Of a stretch of 64,000 nucleotides of DNA, positions 32,956 to 40,621 are shown piece after piece; within the stretch, counting starts at the first letter, position 1, and each line of letters opens with the position of its first letter. The notes under the pieces were generated by a model. The model saw only the letters and a list, made by a program, of their open reading frames with translations, did not search any database and was not told where the DNA came from. A program made the translations under genes and the position numbers. The stretch comes from Pyrodictiaceae archaeon (GTDB lineage Archaea > Thermoproteota > Thermoprotei_A > Sulfolobales > Pyrodictiaceae). The stretch is from assembly GCA_027036135.1 (NCBI GenBank), contig JALVSY010000007.1, positions 66,880 to 130,879 on the forward strand. Direction: 5' to 3'.

Positions 32956-33966
32956 TTAGTCTTCGTAGCCGTATTGTTTTCTTAGCTTCTTTGCTGCCTC
33001 GGCTATTGAGCGTAGTTTCTGCCTCGCTATCTCCCTGGGTAGTCTTTTGAGCCCGCAGTCTGGGTCTAGGTAGATTTTCTCCGGGCCTAGTATGTCTAGC
33101 TTCATGAGGCGCTCCACGGCCTCTATTATCTCGTCCACGGTCTCTACTCTTAGGCTGTGTACATCGACTACGCCATAGCCTAGTTCCTTGTTGAAGCCAT
33201 ACTCCTTGAGGTAGGGTAGTAGCTTGAAATCGGAGTTCTTGAACTCTAGGTCTATCTGGTCTACGGGGAACTCTAGTATGTAGGGTATGAGTTTCTCTAT
33301 TCTCCCGAAGCATATGTGTACAATCTTCTTGGCATCTATGCCCTTCAGCATCACGTCTAGGGCCTCTTTCACCAGCTCTGCCTCCCCTCTACGAGGCCTC
33401 GCGGGGAGGGCTGGCTCGTCTACCTGTACGTAGCGGGCTCCTCGCTTCACGAACTCCTCGATCTCTCTGCGGAGCACCCTTGCGAACTCGAGTACTAGTT
33501 CCCGGCGATCACCGTAATGGGTGTCGAAGCTCCAGTCAGCCATCGTGTAGGGCCCAGTTAGTATCGCCTTGACGGGCCTGCCCTGGGAGACGCTCTGAGC
33601 GTACTCCCAGTCCATAACAGCCATCGGGGCAACGTACTCTACCCTCTCGTGTACAACTGGTTTACGGAAGTAGACGTTATCGAATATCCTTACCCAGTCA
33701 CCTATCCTGTACCCCTTAAGCCTCTCAGCGAAGTAGACGACCATGTCCTCTCTGCTCTGCTCCCCGTCACTCAGTATATCGACGCCAGCCCACAGGTAGT
33801 CCTCGATAACCTTCTTTATAGCTGGCTTGACTCTCTCGTGGAACTCCTCCTCGCTTATAACACCCTTGCGCCTCAGCTTGATAGCCTCCTGGGCCTCCGG
33901 CATCTTAGGGTAACTACCAACAACCGTGACGGGAAAGGCCCTCGGGACACGATACTCCTGGGCCAA
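32956..33966 (-). CDS. metE: Cobalamin-independent methionine synthase core (MetE-type)
   Basis: Archaeal single-domain MetE-type methionine synthase, 336 aa. [18 protein letters not shown] and the zinc ligands His217 and Cys219 in IVHICFG, with Cys304 in [12 protein letters not shown], are present, and Glu241 in QIDLEFKNS fits the fourth ligand. It transfers a methyl group to homocysteine; the donor in archaea of this type is uncertain and may be a corrinoid or pterin carrier. TTG start after GAGGAG. Confidence 0.88.
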   Translation of the reverse strand: MAQEYRVPRAFPVTVVGSYPKMPEAQEAIKLRRKGVISEEEFHERVKPAIKKVIEDYLWAGVDILSDGEQSREDMVVYFAERLKGYRIGDWVRIFDNVYFRKPVVHERVEYVAPMAVMDWEYAQSVSQGRPVKAILTGPYTMADWSFDTHYGDRRELVLEFARVLRREIEEFVKRGARYVQVDEPALPARPRRGEAELVKEALDVMLKGIDAKKIVHICFGRIEKLIPYILEFPVDQIDLEFKNSDFKLLPYLKEYGFNKELGYGVVDVHSLRVETVDEIIEAVERLMKLDILGPEKIYLDPDCGLKRLPREIARQKLRSIAEAAKKLRKQYGYED

Positions 33967-34157
33967 GACTTCTCTCCTCGGGCCACTCTAGCAAAACACT
34001 CCTAGATTTTATCAGCTCCCCCCATGCATCCCTTATCGCCTACTCTGCGAGCACGGTATGAGGGAAGCCATGGGAAGAGGGATTCTTTATCCATGTTAAC
34101 CTGTTAGCTTTATATTGGTGTGGGAGTCCTAGTTTATGTTAACAGGGTGCATCTGGC
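33967..34157. promoter_or_regulatory. Intergenic region between divergent genes
   Basis: Includes tttatattggtg near 34110, a TATA-like box for the plus-strand HEPN-like gene. No other element seen. Confidence 0.3.
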
Positions 34158-34505
34158 TTGGAGACGTATCGGGAGCTTGCGTGCCAATACTTGTTGAGTC
34201 TTCGTGATAACTTGTGTGAAGGCCGCTGGGCACCCGCGGCTAGTGATGCACTCCACTTAGCTGATATGGTAGCGGCTATGGTTCTCGAGAAGCACGGGGT
34301 ACCTGTTCCTAGGAGTCATCGTGGACGCCTCCTGGCTCTTAGCAGACTAGATGAAGTACTGGCCAGGATTTATGGAAGATTACAAGAGCTGTATTCGAGG
34401 ATGAGCTACCTAGGACTCGATGGAGGCTTAGCCAGGGAGGTTGAGGAGCTAGTAGAGCAGCTCCTTGAGGGGCTTGGGAGGCATGGACTCGGTCTCCGCT
34501 GCTAA
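34158..34505 (+). CDS. HEPN-like helical protein
   Basis: A 115-aa all-helical protein (ETYRELACQYLLSLRDN, ASDALHLADMVAAMVLEKHG) paired by a 23-base overlap with a nucleotidyltransferase gene, the context of HEPN proteins. It lacks an Rx4HxY or obvious catalytic motif, having only PRSHRGRLL, so it is called HEPN-like by context. TTG start. Confidence 0.6.
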   Translation: METYRELACQYLLSLRDNLCEGRWAPAASDALHLADMVAAMVLEKHGVPVPRSHRGRLLALSRLDEVLARIYGRLQELYSRMSYLGLDGGLAREVEELVEQLLEGLGRHGLGLRC

Positions 34506-35214
34506 CTTGGCGGGAATGGTGCTTAGCCAGTGCCCTGGGGCACAGGCAGTGCTGCTCTACGGCTCTGCTGCCAGGGGTGAGGCTACAGAGAAGAGCGATG
34601 TAGACGTGCTCGTCATCTCCAGCGAGCCTTGCCGGGTTGAGCTCGGGCCGCCCTATAGTGTGGTACTGCTTACCCTGGAGGAGTGGCTAGGGGCCCCGGA
34701 GACGTTTAGGGCAGAGGTGCTCCGGGATGCACTAGTACTCTATGCGTCTAGGCTCCGGCTAAGAGACCTAGTAGCGGGAGAGCCATGGCTCCTCATCCGC
34801 TATACAGCCCCGGCGCCATCCTCGAGGGCGTGTGTCTCCAGGGCTGTAGCGGAGCTCGAGAAGAAGGGGTTCGTGGAACGAGTGGCTCCCGGCACCGTAC
34901 TTGCCCCGCTCAAGGCTGTTGACAAGCTCTTCGAGGTTATCGAAGGCTGTGGAGCAAAGATAGTCTCCTCGCGAACCATAGTTTACCGGGTAACCAGGAT
35001 GTATTGTGGTAGGTGCCCCTACTGCGGCGCAAGAATAATTGAGGTGGACTACGAGGAGGCGAAGAAGCAGCTGCGAGAACACCTACTAGTAGCTCATCGG
35101 GACCGGGTCGAGGAGGTAGCTGAGAAGCTACGGAGAGAGGGGAAGGGCTTACCCGGGGGCAGTCTCCGCGGCCTCGCTGGCTACCTAGCCTCCCTAGCTA
35201 TTCGTGAGTGTTAA
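34483..35214 (+). CDS. Nucleotidyltransferase with C-terminal zinc-binding domain
   Basis: A 243-aa protein. Residues 1-90 are a Pol beta-type nucleotidyltransferase (LLYGSAARGEATEKSDVDVLV; Asp39 and Asp41), ending in SVVLLTLEEW. The middle (70-165) is helical. The last 80 residues hold CGRCPYCGARI and then EHLLVAHRDRV, four Cys/His ligands at C-x2-C-x2-C...H-x4-H spacing, a zinc-finger-like module absent from simple MNT proteins. The ATG at 34483 follows GGGAGG. Larger than any other MNT here. Confidence 0.75.
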   Translation: MDSVSAANLAGMVLSQCPGAQAVLLYGSAARGEATEKSDVDVLVISSEPCRVELGPPYSVVLLTLEEWLGAPETFRAEVLRDALVLYASRLRLRDLVAGEPWLLIRYTAPAPSSRACVSRAVAELEKKGFVERVAPGTVLAPLKAVDKLFEVIEGCGAKIVSSRTIVYRVTRMYCGRCPYCGARIIEVDYEEAKKQLREHLLVAHRDRVEEVAEKLRREGKGLPGGSLRGLAGYLASLAIREC

Positions 35215-35440
35215 CCCCACTTGATCACGGCCTGGCTCGCCAAGTAGCGCGTCCCACAGATACTTTTCCTTTTTCACTTTTTAGTCGCTCTCTAGTTCTC
35301 CGCCGCAGTGTCAACATGGCATCTATGTTTTGCCTAGCAAGGGTGATCCCGGAGAAGGGGCTAAGGACTCTGAGAAATCTGGTCCATGGCTATTTCTGCC
35401 GCTAGCTCCTCTCGGCTCTGCAATTGGCTTAGGTGGTGGT
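35215..35440. other. Intergenic region
   Basis: About 225 bases between the nucleotidyltransferase and the minus-strand secreted-protein genes. Short open frames with no supporting signals. Nothing firm seen. Confidence 0.25.
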
Positions 35441-35977
35441 TTAGGGAGGGACTAGGACGAGGGCTATAGAGGACGGGTAGAGTGGTATCTTTTTTGTGAC
35501 TTGTTCTCCGTCGGCGTAGCTTAGCCTGACAGTGATGTAGCCTAGGTGGTAGAGCTTGACCGTTATGTTTGCACCAGGGCAACTAGCTTCTAGGCGGTGA
35601 TAGCTCTTATCAAGGGTTCTTAGTGGCACTATTACTCCGTTTCTCTCATTGAATGGTGGTGAGTAGGGGCTTGTCCCCGTGAATTGGGCGTAGAGCCTGG
35701 CCTCGGCCCGGTTCTCGCCCTTTAGGGTTATTGTTAGGTTGCAGGGCTTATCCGCTACTATGGCTGCGTAGAGTGGGGTGATACGGGGAACATTCAGAGA
35801 TATCTTGTTGGAGGCGCTCCTGGATTCTACCTTCTCTATCTTTATTGCTTGGAGGATACGGGAATCGTATTCTTGGTTGACGCGTATTATTGCGGTGACC
35901 TTGTGGGGCTTGGAGTAGAGCCTTACTAGTGCTGTTAGCGTGCCCCTCGTGGATGAGGTGCTATAGGGCCCGGACAT
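35441..35977 (-). CDS. Extracellular protein, probably the C-terminal part of the neighbouring gene
   Basis: A 178-aa beta-rich protein with two N-glycosylation-type sites (NLTI, NITV) and a hydrophobic C-terminus (SSIALVLVPP), but no signal peptide or membrane segment. It overlaps the membrane-anchored reading frame upstream by 43 bases, and PGPIA in one frame and SGPYS in the other meet at a GGGCCC. One base insertion there would fuse them. I take it as the second half of one secreted protein, split by a frameshift or genuinely separate. Confidence 0.5.
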   Translation of the reverse strand: MSGPYSTSSTRGTLTALVRLYSKPHKVTAIIRVNQEYDSRILQAIKIEKVESRSASNKISLNVPRITPLYAAIVADKPCNLTITLKGENRAEARLYAQFTGTSPYSPPFNERNGVIVPLRTLDKSYHRLEASCPGANITVKLYHLGYITVRLSYADGEQVTKKIPLYPSSIALVLVPP

Positions 35978-36306
35978 AGAGACAAATAGTTTACTTTATG
36001 GGCCTTCTCTCCTCTGAGCCCTATATGGGCCAATACGTGCCCATCGTAGATAATATCCATGCCTACTAGCCCAACGCCTGGATTAGCGCTCATAGAGCCT
36101 ACGCAGGTCACGGCTGTGAAGTTGACTTGTAGCCCCGGAGGCCCTGGAAGTACGCTGCAGTACTCGGAGAAGCTCTTCCCGGAATAAGTGTTGCTGGGCC
36201 TACTTAGCAGTTGGAGAGCTATGAGGGTTGCTGAGAGAATAGCGACGACGAGGACTATTGCTACTGCTTTGGCTGTGTCGGAGTCTCGCGGCAACACAGA
36301 AGGCAC
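35935..36306 (-). CDS. Membrane-anchored extracellular protein (N-terminal part)
   Basis: A 123-aa protein with one membrane segment at about 13-34 (AKAVAIVLVVAILSATLIAL) followed by an extracytoplasmic domain with two cysteines and a third near its end. The C-terminus (HPRGAR) is out of character and likely reflects a frame change. Pilin-like or surface protein by topology only. Confidence 0.5.
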   Translation of the reverse strand: MPSVLPRDSDTAKAVAIVLVVAILSATLIALQLLSRPSNTYSGKSFSEYCSVLPGPPGLQVNFTAVTCVGSMSANPGVGLVGMDIIYDGHVLAHIGLRGEKAHKVNYLSLCPGPIAPHPRGAR

Positions 36307-36415
36307 TGATAGTGATACGGGCCACGTATCACCTTATATAAGCATAATGCGTAGTAATCACCGAGATGTGGCCAAAAGGCTTCTACTGGAGCTCGATGAG
36401 CACCCTCTAAGAGGA

Positions 36416-37174
36416 CTAGTCCATGGCTGCCTGCTTCCCTATCACTAGCTCCTCCTTGGCCTCCTTCGCGGCTTTGAGCGCCTCTCTCAGCGTTTTCTCG
36501 GAGAGGGGCGAGGAGACGAGGACCCCGTCTACTAGGCCTACTAGCTCCTTCATGACCCTGGGCAGGTCCTCGGGCTCGTAGACTGGCTGGTGGCCTCTCA
36601 GTGTCTCGTAGAGGAGTTTGCGGTTATCAGCCTCCGCTATCACTATGTATGGGATTATTCTCTTGCCCCAGCGCCGCCGAGCCTCCTGCACCACTCCACC
36701 GAGCTGCCGGGGCGACCATAGCCTAGTGGCGAGGAAGAAGTCTATGGGCTGGGCGAGCCTCTTCGCCTGCTCCTCCACGGGCTTCGCTAGGCTCAGTATT
36801 GCGCCAAGCTCTACTCGGAGCCCCTTGGACTTGACGAGCTTCACTGCTGCCTCTGTGCTGAGCTCCGCCACTGACCTCCCGTACTTTGGGGGATCGCCTT
36901 GGAGGAGTACTACGCCGCGAAGCCCTAGTAGCTGGGCAGCACCCACAAGGCTTAGCAAAGCATTAGCATTTATGTCTAAGAGCCTAATATTCGCGACACC
37001 ATGCGCCACTGCCTCCCGGGCAACCAGGTAGCTCACCGCGATGGCGTGCGCACTAGGCTTGCCGAGAGGAGCTTCAGGCACATTAACCACGTCGGGGAGC
37101 CCACGTATGCTACGAGCAACAGCCGCTACCTTAGCCGGGTTCTTGCTCGGCGACACCTCGGCCCAGATCTCCAC
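36416..37174 (-). CDS. Methylenetetrahydrofolate reductase-like (MetF superfamily) protein
   Basis: A 252-aa TIM-barrel protein of the MetF superfamily: EVSPSKNPAKVAAVARSI, EAPLGKPSAHAIAVSYLV, RLLDINANALLSLVGAAQLLG, VVLLQGDPPKYGR. The strand-loop pattern with LLQGDPP matches the FAD-binding reductase family. In archaea with methyl-pterin pathways it could supply a methyl group for MetE-like enzymes; the genes at 32956 and 46093 are close. GTG start. Confidence 0.75.
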   Translation of the reverse strand: MEIWAEVSPSKNPAKVAAVARSIRGLPDVVNVPEAPLGKPSAHAIAVSYLVAREAVAHGVANIRLLDINANALLSLVGAAQLLGLRGVVLLQGDPPKYGRSVAELSTEAAVKLVKSKGLRVELGAILSLAKPVEEQAKRLAQPIDFFLATRLWSPRQLGGVVQEARRRWGKRIIPYIVIAEADNRKLLYETLRGHQPVYEPEDLPRVMKELVGLVDGVLVSSPLSEKTLREALKAAKEAKEELVIGKQAAMD

Positions 37175-37496
37175 GGCCCTATCACACCTCTTCGTCTAGG
37201 CTCTTCGGTCGACGTATCGCATGCTTATACTATACCGTATCTTATTCGCTATGACGTAGGAGAAACGCTGTCTTCCTACTAAAATATTTCCACTATACTC
37301 AGTCTCGGTTCTTCTTCGCTACGTGTCTACACCTAATCTATCCCTAGAGCCTAGGTATACGGCGGTAACCACGCATAGCTAATCTCTAACACCCTATGCA
37401 GAGATTTTGATCTTATACCAGGCTAGCCCTAGTGAAGAGCACTGACGTTAATACTTGTACTCTAGTAGGATAATATATGAGGGGTTGTAGCCTACC
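37175..37496. promoter_or_regulatory. Intergenic region with a promoter for the next vapBC
   Basis: About 320 bases. A TATA box (gataatatatg) near 37468-37478 stands before the antitoxin TTG. An AT-rich patch near 37285 may serve the minus-strand MTHFR-like gene. No gene or repeat seen. Confidence 0.4.
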
Positions 37497-37751
37497 TTGA
37501 GCATAGTGGTTAGTATACATGTTAAACGAGATATTGTGCTGCTCGTCGACGAGATGGTTCGTTACGGGATGGCGTCTTCTAGGAGCGAAGCTCTTCAACT
37601 ACTACTTGAGGCGGGTGTAAAGGCTGTCAGGGAGGAGCTAGAGCGTAGAAAACGCATCAGGGAGCTAGTGGAGCTGTTTGAGAAACAGGGTGGTATACGG
37701 CTAGGCAGGAGAGTAGATGTTGTAAGCGAGCTACGAGAGATGAGGGAGTAG
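37497..37751 (+). CDS. vapB: Ribbon-helix-helix (CopG-like) antitoxin
   Basis: An 84-aa antitoxin with VVSIHVKRDIVLLVDEMV and SRSEALQLLLEAGVKAV, the ribbon-helix-helix form, then a charged coil and GGIRLGRRVDVVSEL at the end. TTG start. Five bases before the toxin GTG. Confidence 0.82.
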   Translation: MSIVVSIHVKRDIVLLVDEMVRYGMASSRSEALQLLLEAGVKAVREELERRKRIRELVELFEKQGGIRLGRRVDVVSELREMRE

Positions 37752-37756
37752 CTAAG

Positions 37757-38218
37757 GTGACTGTAGATTATCTTGATACCAGCTTTGTATTATCTCTTTC
37801 AATAAAGGATGACATCAATCACGAAGCCGCCCTGGAACTGGAGAAGACAATAGGCGATGCAATTGTCTCCAAGCTGGTCATAGCCGAGCTGTATACGTAC
37901 TTTTCCCGCGTCCTGGACCAATACAGAGCAATCTCCTCGGGAACTGGGAACTATGAAGAGTACGTTGAAGCCATGGTTCAATATAGTATTCAGAGAACAC
38001 ATGCTAGGATAATTAATACAAGCCTAGACGAGCTACTAGAGATGACCTCGCACTATGCTCCTAGGCTTAGACTGAGAACACTAGACCTCCTTCATGTACT
38101 AGCGGCATACAAGCTAGGCGCAAACCGAATAATTACACTTGATAAGGACTATGAGGCAAAGAGCCACTTGATAAAGAAATGGCTTGGCTTAGAAGTAGTA
38201 ACTCCTTGGCCAAAATAG
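37757..38218 (+). CDS. vapC: VapC toxin, PIN-domain ribonuclease
   Basis: A 153-aa PIN protein: VDYLDTSFVLSLSIKDDIN at the start, KLVIAELYTYFSRVL, RLRTLDLLHVLAAYK, and ANRIITLDKDYEAKS with the last Asp. All four motifs are intact. GTG start. The toxin is complete, with an intact antitoxin upstream, unlike the decayed loci at 775 and 32485. Confidence 0.88.
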   Translation: MTVDYLDTSFVLSLSIKDDINHEAALELEKTIGDAIVSKLVIAELYTYFSRVLDQYRAISSGTGNYEEYVEAMVQYSIQRTHARIINTSLDELLEMTSHYAPRLRLRTLDLLHVLAAYKLGANRIITLDKDYEAKSHLIKKWLGLEVVTPWPK

Positions 38219-38355
38219 GTGCTGATAAGTGTTAGAAGCTGGGGAGCAGCGACGTAATATGTAATATATGGTATTTCGCAAGCAGGATATAGACCTACCT
38301 AATACGGAAAGTCAACGATTTAACCCGTGTGTAGTCCGTGTAGAGTCTCTATAGT

Positions 38356-39141
38356 CTATGGTTGAGCTATTGTAAGGAGTTTTATTGCTTCGTGTACTAG
38401 GAGTGCGAGCGCTGCTACCGTTGCTAGTGCTGCGAGGAGCTGGGCTAGGCCTGCCTTGGTTAGTATTGCTCCGGGTGTTAGTAGTACGAGGCTTGCTACT
38501 TTGCCTAGGCTCGGGGTAGCGGGGCTTCCTAGGCCTAGCATGCTTAGCCCCGCCTCAGCGTAGACTGCTGCAGAGGAGGCTATGCTAGCGTAGCTTGCTA
38601 TGGAGCTCCACGCGTTAGGGGCTATGTGTCTGAGTATTATTCGGTGGCGTGGCGCGCCTATCGCGTGGGCTGCTTCGACGTAGAGGCTTCTGGCTATTTG
38701 CCTGGCTCTAGCCGCGGTTGCCCGTGCTCCTTGTAGGGAGGCTAGTAGGCCTATTAGGAGCCCTATCTCTACGGGGCTTAGCCTCGTCGCCAACGCGAGT
38801 ACCATGAGTAGGCTCATCCGAGGCAACCCGGCTCCGAGCGCCGCCAAGGAGTCTACGACCTGCCCAGCCTTCTCCGAGACGCCTGCCGCGAGCGAGGCTA
38901 TGAGCACTAGGATCGACGATGCCAGGGCAGCGAACGCGGCCTCTACGCTAGCCCTTATCCCCATGAGTAGCTCGCAGAGCGCATCCCGGCCAATGGGGTC
39001 AGTGCCCAGGGGGTGTCTATGGCTGGGTGGTAGGAGCGGTTGATAAGACATGGGGCAACTATGTAGGGCTAGGCTGGGCAAGATGGCTAGAAGGGCTAGC
39101 AACGCTATTATCGCTGCCGAGGCCAGCGCCTTGCTCATCAT
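38356..39141 (-). CDS. dppC: ABC transporter permease, DppC-type
   Basis: Second permease of a peptide/nickel-type importer (261 aa). Family features: N-terminal membrane anchor, HRHPLGTDPIGRDALCELLMG (the DppC TDPxGRD motif), and HRIILRHIAPNAWSSIASYASI, the EAA-like loop that meets the ATPase. Five or six membrane segments. Starts five bases after dppB. No ATPase gene follows. Confidence 0.88.
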   Translation of the reverse strand: MMSKALASAAIIALLALLAILPSLALHSCPMSYQPLLPPSHRHPLGTDPIGRDALCELLMGIRASVEAAFAALASSILVLIASLAAGVSEKAGQVVDSLAALGAGLPRMSLLMVLALATRLSPVEIGLLIGLLASLQGARATAARARQIARSLYVEAAHAIGAPRHRIILRHIAPNAWSSIASYASIASSAAVYAEAGLSMLGLGSPATPSLGKVASLVLLTPGAILTKAGLAQLLAALATVAALALLVHEAIKLLTIAQP

Positions 39142-39146
39142 AGCTG

Positions 39147-40064
39147 CTATGCACCCGTGCCCGTGGCTAGTCTCGGATCAAGGGCTCTCTCGGCAAACCT
39201 ACCAACGACCACCACTAGGTACGCTACTGCGCCAATGAGGGTGAACGCTGTAGCTGCTAACACGGGGTCGGCGCTAGCTACTCCACGGTAGAGCATTAAG
39301 CCTAGCCCGGTGTAGCCTAGGAGTGGCTCGAGGATAACGCTTCTCTCGAGAACCATGCCGAGCATCGTGGAGGCGTAGGCCGTGTAGGGCGCCAGTACCG
39401 TTCTAAGCAGCTTAGCGTTTACCCGGTGCTCCGGCACGCCTATGGCTCGAAGTGCTTGCACTACTTGTCCCAGCTCTAGGCCCGGGTCCTCAACTATACC
39501 TGCAAGGCCGTGGAGGAGCCTAGGCCAGAGCGCGAGCCAGACAACAAGGATGTATGCAGCGAGCTTCTCGGCTCCGTGGCCAGGGAGGGGCGGGGGCCAT
39601 CCTAGCCACCAGGATGAGAGGAGCAGGAGCACGGCGTAGAAGTAGCCCGGTATGAAGCTTAGGGCACGGATGGCTCGGGGGATCCTTGGCCCCAGAGCAG
39701 TTACCCATGCCGCGGCCGTGGCATATGCTACTAGGAACCCTGCTCCTATGCCGAGTAGGGTCCAGGGCAGTGCCTCCAGGGCTAGGCTGAAAGCGGGCTT
39801 GTTATAGAGAATGCTTGGCCCCGTATCGGCTCTCAACAGCCCAGCTAGGAAGCCCAGTAGGCCCTCTCCAAGAGGCTTGTCTAGGCCGTAGATGTGTTTG
39901 AGGGCCTTCTCCTCCTCTGGGCTTAGTCCCTGGCTGGCACCGAGCCCCGTGAAGGGGTTGCCTAGGCCAGCGCGAGCAGAGACATAGGCGAGGACAGCTA
40001 CTACGAGGAGACCTAGGAGTAGCTCAGCTAGTAGCCCTGCTAGGCCTAGCCGCCTCCTTGGCAC
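39147..40064 (-). CDS. dppB: ABC transporter permease, DppB-type
   Basis: First permease (305 aa), with LSPEEEKALKHIYGLDKPLGEG, the typical lumenal loop, and a C-terminal block GVPEHRVNAKLLRTVLAPY, then ERSVILEPLLGYTGLGLM. GTG start overlaps the end of the TrmO gene by about 41 bases. With the substrate-binding protein and dppC it would import peptides or similar solutes. Confidence 0.88.
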   Translation of the reverse strand: MPRRRLGLAGLLAELLLGLLVVAVLAYVSARAGLGNPFTGLGASQGLSPEEEKALKHIYGLDKPLGEGLLGFLAGLLRADTGPSILYNKPAFSLALEALPWTLLGIGAGFLVAYATAAAWVTALGPRIPRAIRALSFIPGYFYAVLLLLSSWWLGWPPPLPGHGAEKLAAYILVVWLALWPRLLHGLAGIVEDPGLELGQVVQALRAIGVPEHRVNAKLLRTVLAPYTAYASTMLGMVLERSVILEPLLGYTGLGLMLYRGVASADPVLAATAFTLIGAVAYLVVVVGRFAERALDPRLATGTGA

Positions 40065-40518
40065 GCTTGAGCACCTCTCGGGGAGAGTCTAGGCCCTCGC
40101 TATACGCCTTGATATCGAGCACGGGTGTGCCGTGGAAAGCGTCCAGTCCTCTAACCGCTAGGCTGCAATCTCCTACCTCCTCTACGTAGACGAGGGTTAA
40201 GCCTAGGGGACATGGCCTAGCAGGGCTACGGGTGGCGAATACCCCGGTAACGGGGAGAGAGCTATCCATGAACGGCTTGACCGTGAGCGGGGCCTCGTCG
40301 CCACTGGGCGCGCGGTGAGCGTACCAGATGACCCAGACAAGGGAGCCAGGGGACAACCCCTTGAGCGCATCGCAGTACTTCTCCCTTATCCTTATCCTGG
40401 CCCTCTTCCTCATTATCTCCTCGTTGTACTCTATCACTGTGTCGCGGCCACTGGGCCACTCCTCTGGTATAGGCTCCTCCCTCTCAACATAGCCGACTGG
40501 CTCGCAGCAAACACTATC
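40024..40518 (-). CDS. trmO: tRNA N6-methyladenosine(37) methyltransferase TrmO-type
   Basis: A 164-aa TrmO (TsaA/YaeB) family protein. CCEPVGYVEREEPIPEEW at the start, then SLVWVIWYAHRA, and the hallmark VTGVFATRSPARPCPLGLT (family form: ATRSPxRPNPIGLT) followed by HGTPVLDIKAY. In bacteria TrmO methylates N6 of t6A37 in tRNA. It lies inside the transporter operon between the binding protein and dppB, with 3' overlap into dppB. A second possible start lies eight codons upstream. Confidence 0.9.
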   Translation of the reverse strand, partial: DSVCCEPVGYVEREEPIPEEWPSGRDTVIEYNEEIMRKRARIRIREKYCDALKGLSPGSLVWVIWYAHRAPSGDEAPLTVKPFMDSSLPVTGVFATRSPARPCPLGLTLVYVEEVGDCSLAVRGLDAFHGTPVLDIKAYSEGLDSPREVLKRAKEAARPSRATS

Positions 40519-40621
40519 CATACGGCGCGCCTCCTTCGCCAAAAAGGCTCCTCCCCTAGAGAAATGCCTAGAGGAATAACACGGACTGTGAAAAAGCGTA
40601 GGTGGGATAGATAAGGGGCCT

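Noticed and set aside
35208-35405. Plus-strand 65-codon frame after the nucleotidyltransferase
   Set aside because: No ribosome site, no family likeness, and Ser/Phe-rich composition unlike neighbours.
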